A stretch of 35,095 nt of DNA. It comes from a virus. Of the stretch, positions 28,576 to 35,095 are shown piece by piece; positions within the stretch are counted from its first letter, which is position 1, and every line of letters begins with the position of its first letter. The notes under the pieces are model-generated. The model ran no database searches and was not told the origin of the DNA. It was given only the letters and a program-made list of their open reading frames with translations. The stretch is taken from positions 1 to 35,095 of IMG/VR virus record IMGVR_UViG_3300022665_000254; one strand, 5' to 3'. A program made the position numbers and the translations under genes.

Positions 28576-30150
28576 TCACTCTTCTCCGTTCGTTGGTTCG
28601 ACTTCTTGCACGTTCTTGATCATGTCACGCATCTCTTGGAGTTTGCTCATGGCCTCTTCTTCCTCCTCAGATGAGAACCCGCCCGCCGCTGGCGCTTTTT
28701 TCTCGTCGAGCTTCAACTCCAATCCATGCTCCTTCGCCAACGCCTTCTCCTGCTCGAGCTCCCGGTAGATTTCCTCGATGTCCCTTCCCATCTCCGCCAC
28801 GACCTGAGTCGCCGTCGTGAATCCCGCTCGAACCTCCAATATCTTCGCATCCACGTCCTTGAGCGGATCGACCCACGACCACCGTCTCCCGACGAACATC
28901 GGGTTGTTGAACTTCTCGAATTTCGCCATCGGCAGCTTGATCGCCCCCGCGATCATCGTCGATTCGAGCCACGACTCGAACACTGGTTCCAAGAACGCCT
29001 CGATGAAGAACTGCTGGCTCATCTTCCACATCTCCCGCTCGTCGACCAATCCTGCGCGGATCGAACTGAAGTTCACCTTCTCGAGGTCGTTCGCCAGCAT
29101 GTTATAGCTCACGCTCAATCCACTCGCGATTCCCCGGAGCGTCTGCTTCGTGAACGCCTCGTGCTGCGCGTTCGGAAACTCCGGCTCCCACGACTCGAAC
29201 TTCAATCCCGCCGGCAGCTTCTCCATCGCTCCCGGTTCGGCCTCCATGAAGAAGTTCTCGTTCGCGTCCTTCTCGCCGACGTACTCGGCCGAGACCTCCG
29301 GCTGCGTCACGAAGAAGCCCATCTTGGCCGCCGCGACCCTCGCGTTGACCAGCGTCGCCTCCTCGTATCCTGACAACATTTTCAATCGCGCCATGCTCGT
29401 CACCAGCCACGATATTCCCCGTGTTTGATCGATGAACTCTTGGTCGAAAACGTGGAGGACGTCCCTCGCCGGCATCCTTCTCCTTTCCAGCGTGAGGGTG
29501 ACTCCGAACACTTCCTGCTCCTGCTTCGGAATTTTGATATGGTAAGCCACCGGCCGCCTCGCCGGGTCCAGCTCGACGCCCATCTTCACGACGTTTTTAT
29601 TCGGCAACTTTATGTTGTAGAGGTCATCCAGCGCCTCCGGAGGCACGACCTCCAGCCGGAGGCCGAACCGCGAAGACGTGTCCATGTGCTTCACGATGAT
29701 CGCCTCCCCGTCCCGCGCCACGTACCGCATCACCATGTCCTGAATCGCCCTGAAGGAGTGCCTTCGGCTGATCGAACAATGTTCTCTTCTCGACCACGCT
29801 CGCCACGCCCGCTCGATGATCGTGTTCGCCACGAAATCCGGCTTATCCGTGTTATCCTCCACCACTTTCGACTGCAATCCGAAACCGTGATGACCCACGA
29901 CGTTCGTCCTGCATAGTTGCATATATCGCTTCGCGTAATCGTCATTCTGAACGCGCTCTCTCGCGCGACTGCGCACGATGACCAATGCGTTTCGGATGTC
30001 GGAGTCGACGGTCATCTGGCTGCTGGTCCAGTCGGCCTTCAATCGATCGACCTGAGCTGCTGCGAAACTTCGGAGTGATTGTACCGAGGTGCGCGCCCGC
30101 AGATAGGCGGGTCCGAACCAAATCGTGCGCAGGATGTCTCTGAAACCCAT
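28576..30150 (-). CDS. Portal protein, lambda gpB family
   Basis: The 524-residue protein matches the lambda-type portal: a basic N-terminus with RSRARERVQNDDYAKRYMQL, NVVGHHGFGLQSKV, then AWRAWSRREHCSISRRHSF, and ISWLVTSMARLKMLSGYEEA, with a long C-terminal helical barrel and a Lys/Glu-rich end. The dodecameric portal would fill the head vertex and engage terminase. I choose ATG at 30150 (TGATG overlap); a TTG one codon before also exists. The capsid fusion follows directly. Confidence 0.9.
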   Translation of the reverse strand: MGFRDILRTIWFGPAYLRARTSVQSLRSFAAAQVDRLKADWTSSQMTVDSDIRNALVIVRSRARERVQNDDYAKRYMQLCRTNVVGHHGFGLQSKVVEDNTDKPDFVANTIIERAWRAWSRREHCSISRRHSFRAIQDMVMRYVARDGEAIIVKHMDTSSRFGLRLEVVPPEALDDLYNIKLPNKNVVKMGVELDPARRPVAYHIKIPKQEQEVFGVTLTLERRRMPARDVLHVFDQEFIDQTRGISWLVTSMARLKMLSGYEEATLVNARVAAAKMGFFVTQPEVSAEYVGEKDANENFFMEAEPGAMEKLPAGLKFESWEPEFPNAQHEAFTKQTLRGIASGLSVSYNMLANDLEKVNFSSIRAGLVDEREMWKMSQQFFIEAFLEPVFESWLESTMIAGAIKLPMAKFEKFNNPMFVGRRWSWVDPLKDVDAKILEVRAGFTTATQVVAEMGRDIEEIYRELEQEKALAKEHGLELKLDEKKAPAAGGFSSEEEEEAMSKLQEMRDMIKNVQEVEPTNGEE

Positions 30151-30704
30151 CAAGATGCGTCCCTCATTCTCGCCAAGATCAAACCGCCCGGTTGGAACCC
30201 CTTATCAACTCTTTCCTTCTTCTTTTCCGTGATGATCTTTTCGATCAACTCGTTTCTCAACTTGAAGAGAACCGATAGAGGAGGTCTCGTCAACGTCCGT
30301 CCGGCGACCGTGATCGCCTCGACCGGACGAACCGTGTAGTCGGTGATCGCTTGTTCGACTTGATCGAGCCAGATTTGGAGCTTCGTTCTCGACTCGAATC
30401 CCGCCAACTCCTCCTGCAGATCGGGCGTGACTTCGAGTCTTCCCTCCGTGACCGTGAACTCTTCCGTTCCTTTCTTGACTCTACCGAGATAGGAGTAAAT
30501 TCCCTTGACGAGCTTGTCGGTGTCAGTTGTGGAGAGTGTTATATCGAAGGCTTTTCCGTTGGCGACTGCTACTATGTCGAGTTTCGAGTCGCCTAGGAAA
30601 TAATAGGTGAGCACCCATCCGTCGTCGGCCGGGTAGTCGGCGGAGTAATCCTCGCTCCATTCCACGGTATCGCCGCGTCGGAATTTATCGGGTTCGTTTG
30701 CCAA
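30150..30704 (-). CDS. Head-tail joining protein with gpW-like C-terminus
   Basis: Residues about 105-155 (WLDQVEQAITDYTVRPVEAI then VAGRTLTRPPLSVLF and a helix) match the pattern of gpW: a helix, a V-x-x-x-G-R-T hairpin and a second helix. The first 100 residues are an extra beta-rich domain (GDTVEWSEDYSADYPADDGW) with no family I recognise, making the protein longer than gpW (about 70 aa). It sits between terminase and portal, where lambda has W. TTG start at 30704 with GTGGGAATC. Confidence 0.6.
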   Translation of the reverse strand: MANEPDKFRRGDTVEWSEDYSADYPADDGWVLTYYFLGDSKLDIVAVANGKAFDITLSTTDTDKLVKGIYSYLGRVKKGTEEFTVTEGRLEVTPDLQEELAGFESRTKLQIWLDQVEQAITDYTVRPVEAITVAGRTLTRPPLSVLFKLRNELIEKIITEKKKERVDKGFQPGGLILARMRDAS

Positions 30705-30723
30705 TCAGATTCCCACTGAACGT

Positions 30724-30757
30724 AAAAAAACCCGACCCCCGCATGCGGATCGGGCTT
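30724..30757 (-). terminator. Intrinsic transcription terminator
   Basis: On the minus strand a G/C-rich hairpin is followed by seven T residues (30730-30724). The outer stem pairs 30750-30754 with 30731-30735 (GCCCGA-type), and the inner stem pairs 30745-30748 with 30739-30742. A short T run follows. It ends the transcript from the promoter at 30803-30831 and also that from the upstream coiled-coil genes. The next gene starts 20 bases later, so expression of the portal region needs read-through or antitermination. Confidence 0.85.
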
Positions 30758-30796
30758 TTCAATCAACGAACGAAACAGAGGCGCGGAGTGCGCCGT
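30724..30796 (-). ncRNA. Candidate short RNA between promoter and terminator (about 73 nt)
   Basis: From the predicted start near 30796 to the terminator is about 73 nt with no gene. The RNA would begin with a GGCGC-ACTCC-GCGCC hairpin (30780-30794), a single-stranded linker (TTTCGTTCGTTGATTG), and the terminator hairpin. This is the layout of a small regulatory RNA, or of a leader whose end controls entry into the structural genes. I see no obvious target. Confidence 0.45.
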
Positions 30797-30802
30797 GAAG
30801 GG

Positions 30803-30831
30803 AAATTACGAAGTTATCACAATGGTGTCAA
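30803..30831 (-). promoter_or_regulatory. Sigma70-type promoter upstream of the terminator
   Basis: Minus strand: perfect TTGACA (30831-30826), 17-base spacer, then TAATTT (30808-30803), which matches the -10 at three of six bases including first and last. It lies in the gene-free 234-bp gap 30705-30938. The rest of the gap (30832-30938) holds a strong GGAGGTGAT site with only very short frames (8 and 22 codons). Confidence 0.55.
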
Positions 30832-30938
30832 TAGGTGGGCCTGACATAATGTGTCGGGATTCTGCTGCGTGTTTTCTGCGGATGCGACCGCCGCATTTAC
30901 TTATCAGGATAATCCATTGGCATCTCCCATCACCTCCC

Positions 30939-31190
30939 TCATCTCTCCTCCAGTTCAGCAAGGACTTCTTTGAGTTTGGCGTTTTCGGCTTCGAGTGCTT
31001 CAACTTCTCGGTATCTTCTCTCATGTGTTTCTATCCATTCTATTCCTTCTTTAGTTATACTGTCAATCCTTCTGTCGGCTTCGTCGGCGTGGGCAAGCAA
31101 ATCTTGAATTATACTTTCTGCCCCAAGCTGATTGATAAATTTACGTTGTTTGGCCAGTTCTTTCCGCTGTTCTTTCGTGAGCCAAGTCAT
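30939..31190 (-). CDS. Coiled-coil protein (83 aa)
   Basis: Helical, highly charged protein (MTWLTKEQRKELAKQRKFIN, then EALEAENAKLKEVLAELEER). The end resembles the end of the preceding gene (ALTELEGK), and the matching DNA (CTGAACTGGAGG-type) suggests related sequences. The ATG at 31190 overlaps the preceding stop as ATGA. AT-richer than the packaging genes on both sides; with the downstream terminator it looks like an accessory (moron-type) pair. Confidence 0.65.
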   Translation of the reverse strand: MTWLTKEQRKELAKQRKFINQLGAESIIQDLLAHADEADRRIDSITKEGIEWIETHERRYREVEALEAENAKLKEVLAELEER

Positions 31191-31594
31191 TTCCCCTCCA
31201 GTTCAGTAAGGGCTTTTCTGGCGCGGTCGCCGCCATCTACACCTTCCCAACCAAATTGTTCGTTTGTTTTTCCATCAACGAGCTTAATCCAATTCTCTTT
31301 ATTCGCATAAAATCCCAACTCCGCTTTCATCTTCTCCATCTTTTCCAGCAAGTCTTTGCCTGCGGATGAAGAAAGGGTGCGTTGTAATACATTATGTGGT
31401 TCTTTAAATCCGAAACCTTCGTATGCAGAATCGTTGGCCAGCTTTCCGAGTCTAAAATTTAATTCTATAAGAATGGCCCTCATCTCTGCGTTGGTTGCTT
31501 CACTCTTGAGGAGTTTGGCTTCGAGGTTATCAATCTTCAGCAACAAATCCTTGTCTATTTCGCTCGCGTTAATAACAATGGTTTTTCCAGTCAT
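31187..31594 (-). CDS. Coiled-coil protein (135 aa)
   Basis: Leucine-zipper-like start (SEIDKDLLLKIDNLEAKLLK), then NAEMRAILIELNFRLGKLAN, ending in a less regular part (ENWIKLVDGKTNEQFGWEGV). No family recognised. ATG at 31594 has AAGGAGGCAGAG upstream. The low GC compared with terminase and portal DNA suggests separate origin. Confidence 0.65.
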   Translation of the reverse strand: MTGKTIVINASEIDKDLLLKIDNLEAKLLKSEATNAEMRAILIELNFRLGKLANDSAYEGFGFKEPHNVLQRTLSSSAGKDLLEKMEKMKAELGFYANKENWIKLVDGKTNEQFGWEGVDGGDRARKALTELEGK

Positions 31595-31610
31595 TTCTTC
31601 TCTGCCTCCT

Positions 31611-31838
31611 TCATGGCCGGATCGGCCAACTGTTCGACCGTCTGAAGACCCTCTTGGCGGGCCGGGACATCTCCTCAGTGGGCTTCGGTTTCAGTGACAC
31701 TACCTCCTTGATGTCGACCGCGGTCACGGTCGAGAGGATCACGTTCACGACCTCACTCACGCTCCGATCGAGCTCATGCGACACCCTGATCATCTTCTCG
31801 GTGTTGTCCGTATTCAACTGAACGTGGTAGGTTCTCAA
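31611..31838 (-). CDS. Small hypothetical protein after terminase (75 aa)
   Basis: A possible ribbon-helix-helix-like start: MRTYHVQLNTDNTEKMIRVS then HELDRSVSEVVNVILSTVTA, with a basic, Pro-rich end. TTG start at 31838 lies seven bases after the terminase stop with only weak upstream purines, so the start is uncertain. If a ribbon-helix-helix protein, it would bind DNA, but I could not confirm the fold. Confidence 0.5.
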   Translation of the reverse strand: MRTYHVQLNTDNTEKMIRVSHELDRSVSEVVNVILSTVTAVDIKEVVSLKPKPTEEMSRPAKRVFRRSNSWPIRP

Positions 31839-31845
31839 CGGGCGG

Positions 31846-34800
31846 TCACCAGTTGTGCACCCATCCTCTCCGTCGTCCCTTCAAGCGAGCCGCGGCCAAT
31901 GGTCGCCTCCGTCCTTCCTCTGGTTTCCGTTCGTCCTTCTTCGCTTTCTCCGCGCTCTCCGTCAACGCTTCTGCGATCCTCTCCACGTTCGCGTTCAAGA
32001 GCGTGAACGCCGCGAGCGCGTACGTCTCGCAATTTCCCGCAATGAAACTCTTGCCATTTCGACGGCAAATAAGCGTTGCATTGGGAACTGTGGCGCAATA
32101 GACCTTCCCGTTGTAGATCACACGTCGTCCGATGAATTCCCGCTTGCCATTCCCACCTCCATCAAGCGATCCACGCTTTGCCTTGCATTCTGTAACATGG
32201 TATTGCGTGCGAGTGTTTTTGCCAGTTCGTCCTCGGATCAGATAGGGTTGAGCTGATTTTGTGTGTATGTTGCTGGCGCATCCGATCTTGATGAAGAGTT
32301 CCTGAATGTCATCGGCCAATCGCTGACTGATTGTCGCGTATGTACGAAATGGCCGTTGTCCCGGCCTTCGTTGTGTCCAACCATCTCCCGAAATCGCGGC
32401 ATCGAGGAAGCGTTCGATGATTTCTGGGGATGCGTCCTTGATCCATTGTGGCACTCGCTTATTGATTGCGCCGTGACCGCATTCTCGAACCAGATTGAAC
32501 GCATCCTTCCGTGTGATGATTATTTGCCGAGCTTGAGCAACGTAGGAACGCCAGCCAAGTCTCTTGATGAGCGCGTTGATTCGATCTTGTTTGATGCCGG
32601 CATTCTGACTGATGATCACGCGGTATCGAACATTGCCCTGTGTCCGCGACCGCTGAGAGGATGAATGGCCCTCAGATACGTACCATCCGAAAAATTCAGC
32701 CGAATCTCCTTGAATGTGACGGTCCACGGAATGATTTCCTATCCAGTGCGTAGTCAACTTGAGCGTGTGATGAATCGTCAAATCTTCCGCCGCAACAATC
32801 CCATCTGGTGGCGTAAGATTCCAACGTCGCAAGCCGTTTCCAATGGCTTCCTGTCTCTTTTTCGCGGCCACCATGCGGTGCCTCGGAGTCGCCATGATGT
32901 CTAATCGGCGACCGCTGAAATGGATCAATTCGCCATCATAGTCTCTGACAATCAGATGCAACGGTCTTTGATATTCAAGCTGATCAACTGCAAGATTGAC
33001 AGTCGCCAATGCGTCGATTTTCTCAAGATCGGCAAATCGCTTCCAGCCATTCTTGGTAAGTACCTCAGTCTGATCGTCGAAACAATCGAGCGCCTCGTTC
33101 CTCGCCCTGATCTTCCGCCACACCCTCGTCGGAAAGTTATCCCTTGAGAACTTCACCACCTGTTTCTCCGCCGTCAACTGACTCAGATACTCCTCATCCG
33201 CGAAGGCGTTGAAGTGCATCTTCCCCGGTCCGTCCTCCTCGATCACCAATCTCGAATATATCAACTCCTTCACCGTATCGACGCCGATGAGGAATAGGGC
33301 GACTCTCTGCCGATTGTTCCGAGATGGTCGCCCCACCACCGGCCTGCCTCCGCCCGCCATACCCTTCACAGCGAACGTCCTGCGAGCGGAGCTTCCCCTT
33401 CGCTTCACGTACGCGTACACGTTCTGTGTGAAATGTCCGCCGCTATCCACGCACGTCGATGCGATCCTCAACTTGACGCCGCTCTCGTGAGGCCACTCCC
33501 GGCCAAGAAGGTCATCGAGCAACGCCCAGACAGACGAATGTCCGGGCGATCCGTACAGCGTCTTGTACTCGACGAGCCAACTCTCATCCGCTTTCCCCCA
33601 CGCCTTCACGACGACTTCCAATCTATCATCCTGCACGTCGACCCCGCACGTGAGGACCACGCCGCCACTTGGAATCGAAACGTAGTCCTCAACTCGTTTG
33701 ACGAGTGCATCGTGCGAGATCGTGTAACTCTCCTCGTCCTCCCATACCTCTCCCGCCGTCGTATTCACCCAGACCCTCAGCGTCTCCGTTCGCTTCTTCG
33801 CTTCGAGATGATCCTTCACGATCTCCATCCACGACGACCAAGGCGAATATAATTCGTTGATATGGAACCCCGCATGATGTTCCACCTCCGGTCTCATCGC
33901 CTTCCACGCACCACGCCTCACCACTTCATCCCGTTCGTCTTCACCTATCTCCGCGCCGCAATTCTCGCAGGAATAGTAAGCCCATGACCCGTTTTCATTG
34001 TCGAATTTCAGGAACCCGCGATCGACTCTGCCGTTCTTCAACGTCTTCCAGAATGTCGATGCCGGAGAAAATAGCAGGACCTGCCTGTGCTTGCATTTCG
34101 GGCATGGTACGAAGAAATGCCTCTGATCGGATTGGTCCCACTCGAACTCGATCCTCGATATCCCCTTCACGCTCGGCGTCGAAGTCAGGATGATCTTCCT
34201 ATTCCAGAATGTTTTCGTCCGCTTCGTGCCGAGCTTAACGGGGTCTCCCTCCGATCCTGCACTCGGAGGATATCGATCGACTTCATCAAAAATGACGATC
34301 CTGATTGGTCTCGCAGCCAGAGAAGCCGGAGAATTCGCTCCTGCCATCGTGATATGACCGCCCGGGAACGTCTTATGCAACGTCTCGTTCGTCGAATCCT
34401 TCGCCCTCGGGTCTTGCACCAAGCCTCGCAAACAGACCGTATCCCTGAACATTGGCATCAATCTATCTTTCGAGAACGACCTCGCCATATCCAATGTCGG
34501 TTGGATGACTAATATCGGACTCGGATCATGTTTCACGTGGAACGCTATGATGTTCTCGATCACCGACGTCTTGCCAATCTGACCGGAACTCATGATCATC
34601 TGAGTCTCGATCATTGGATCCATCGTCGCATCCATCATCTCCCGTTGATATTCCGCCCGATCCGTTCTCCACTGACCCGGCTCCGACGAACTCTCCGGAC
34701 TCAACTGCCGATTCTCATCCGCCCATCCGCTCACCGTCAACTTAGGCGGTGGCTTCATTCTCGCCCATGCTCTCGGTAACGCGCCTCTTATAAGTTCTCG

Positions 34801-34851
34801 GAGCGCTTCTGGCGGCGATGGGTATCCTTGAGATTTCATGTAATGCCTCAT
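31846..34851 (-). CDS. terL: Terminase large subunit (GpA family) interrupted by an intein
   Basis: The two exteins (residues 1-589 and 941-1001) add up to 650 residues, normal for GpA-family TerL. In order: LTVSGWADENRQLSPE (start of the conserved part), a Walker A-like SSGQIGKTS at 88-96, Walker B VIFDEVDRYP at 187-196, two CxxC pairs (CPKCKHRQ and CENCGAEI), and the nuclease start GVDVQDDRLEV. The conserved NEALDC motif is split after NEALD by the intein, and CETYALAA follows. The end is RRRGWVHNW. A weak site precedes 34851; ATG at 34839 with GAGG is a good alternative. It overlaps the TerS gene by about 110 bp. Confidence 0.92.
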   Translation of the reverse strand: MRHYMKSQGYPSPPEALRELIRGALPRAWARMKPPPKLTVSGWADENRQLSPESSSEPGQWRTDRAEYQREMMDATMDPMIETQMIMSSGQIGKTSVIENIIAFHVKHDPSPILVIQPTLDMARSFSKDRLMPMFRDTVCLRGLVQDPRAKDSTNETLHKTFPGGHITMAGANSPASLAARPIRIVIFDEVDRYPPSAGSEGDPVKLGTKRTKTFWNRKIILTSTPSVKGISRIEFEWDQSDQRHFFVPCPKCKHRQVLLFSPASTFWKTLKNGRVDRGFLKFDNENGSWAYYSCENCGAEIGEDERDEVVRRGAWKAMRPEVEHHAGFHINELYSPWSSWMEIVKDHLEAKKRTETLRVWVNTTAGEVWEDEESYTISHDALVKRVEDYVSIPSGGVVLTCGVDVQDDRLEVVVKAWGKADESWLVEYKTLYGSPGHSSVWALLDDLLGREWPHESGVKLRIASTCVDSGGHFTQNVYAYVKRRGSSARRTFAVKGMAGGGRPVVGRPSRNNRQRVALFLIGVDTVKELIYSRLVIEEDGPGKMHFNAFADEEYLSQLTAEKQVVKFSRDNFPTRVWRKIRARNEALDCFDDQTEVLTKNGWKRFADLEKIDALATVNLAVDQLEYQRPLHLIVRDYDGELIHFSGRRLDIMATPRHRMVAAKKRQEAIGNGLRRWNLTPPDGIVAAEDLTIHHTLKLTTHWIGNHSVDRHIQGDSAEFFGWYVSEGHSSSQRSRTQGNVRYRVIISQNAGIKQDRINALIKRLGWRSYVAQARQIIITRKDAFNLVRECGHGAINKRVPQWIKDASPEIIERFLDAAISGDGWTQRRPGQRPFRTYATISQRLADDIQELFIKIGCASNIHTKSAQPYLIRGRTGKNTRTQYHVTECKAKRGSLDGGGNGKREFIGRRVIYNGKVYCATVPNATLICRRNGKSFIAGNCETYALAAFTLLNANVERIAEALTESAEKAKKDERKPEEGRRRPLAAARLKGRRRGWVHNW
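32032..33084 (-). other. Intein with LAGLIDADG homing endonuclease (351 aa) inside TerL
   Basis: Residues 590-940 of the TerL frame. It starts CFDDQTEVLTKNGWKRFADL (Cys1, block A), has TPRH (block B, Thr66 and His69), LAGLIDADG-like FFGWYVSEGH at 131-140 and FLDAAISGDGW at 226-236, and ends VYCATVPNATLICRRNG then FIAGN before Cys941. So the last Asn and the +1 Cys needed for splicing are present, but the penultimate residue is Gly, not the usual His. The site is the NEALD/C motif, a conserved functional part of terminase. The endonuclease may still be active. Confidence 0.9.
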
Positions 34852-35095
34852 AAATGTACTTCTCGAGCAACGCCTCGATCTGACTCGGCTTCTTCTTTCC
34901 GACCAATCTCGGAGCCGCCTTCTTCGGTATCGCCAACATCTTCGCTCTCGTCGCTACGAGAATTCTCTCGATCTCTCGAATCACGTCCGGGATCGAGACC
35001 AATTCTTTCTTCCGCTCCGCGAGGTCTAACTGTTTGATATCCGCCAACGCCGAATGCAATCTCGCCCTCGCCTTCTGTTCACCCTCACTTCCCTT
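34742..35095 (-). CDS. terS: Terminase small subunit (Nu1-like), 5' end outside the window
   Basis: The frame is open to the right edge (12 codons before the first TTG at 35059), so the start is missing. The visible part, KGSEGEQKARARLHSALADI then DLAERKKELVSIPDVIREIE and MLAIPKKAAPRLVGK, is the typical central/C-terminal part of lambda gpNu1-like small terminases (L-A-x-I-P-x-x-A-A-P-x-L). The N-terminal HTH, if present, would lie outside. The end overlaps the TerL start. Confidence 0.82.
   Translation of the reverse strand, partial: KGSEGEQKARARLHSALADIKQLDLAERKKELVSIPDVIREIERILVATRAKMLAIPKKAAPRLVGKKKPSQIEALLEKYIYEALHEISRIPIAARSAPRTYKRRVTESMGENEATA

Overview
The window is most of the genome of a tailed double-stranded DNA phage (Caudoviricetes) with a long, non-contractile, lambda/siphovirus-type tail, or a prophage of one. 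Every supported gene lies on the minus strand, so the genetic order runs from the right end (35095) to the left end (1). Genes are packed tightly: many stop/start pairs overlap as ATGA, GTGA or TTGA, and most starts have purine-rich Shine-Dalgarno sequences such as AAGGAGACC or GAGGAGG. The host is a bacterium that I cannot name. There are no tRNA or rRNA genes, CRISPR arrays, integrase or recognisable repressor in view.

Structural and packaging module (35095 to about 11540). It starts with a partial small terminase and a GpA-family large terminase interrupted by a 351-residue LAGLIDADG intein. Three small genes follow, two of them coiled-coil proteins in AT-richer DNA, then a promoter/terminator pair that could delimit a short RNA. 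Next come a protein with a gpW-like C-terminus, a lambda-type portal, and a fused prohead protease/HK97-fold capsid protein with a plausible internal start. The following genes are small head, connector and decoration-type proteins and a block of compositionally different structural genes (24.9-22.2 kb). A protein with 22 tandem 20-residue repeats comes next, then tail terminator, tail tube, assembly-chaperone-like, tape measure, distal tail, and fibre genes with 72-residue repeats.

Lysis and small-protein module (about 11540 to 9456): a Com-like zinc ribbon, a one-TM coiled-coil protein, a VRR-NUC-type nuclease, an M15 peptidase (probable endolysin) and a GTA-type holin.

Right after the holin, a near-consensus sigma70 promoter (9316-9344) starts a second minus-strand transcription unit (9292 to 1). 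It encodes zinc-ribbon and Fis-type HTH small proteins, a YqaJ exonuclease with a RecT annealase, a ParB-like protein, an FkbM methyltransferase, a TAGT/GREB1-like glycosyltransferase, a PD-(D/E)XK-like protein, an HNH endonuclease, a frameshifted GpZ-like tail protein, and membrane microproteins. One of the last has three copies of a two-helix unit. Two stretches here look like structured RNA: 5178-5588 (about 410 nt, no credible gene) and 8310-8379, whose transcript is complementary to the ribosome-binding sites of two genes upstream.

The left edge is unusual. Bases 1-144 are an exact inverted copy of 1498-1641, and the arm boundary at 1641 falls in the G-run where the GpZ-like gene is frameshifted. 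This may be an amplification or assembly fold-back, or a real invertible segment. Only reads crossing the junction can decide.
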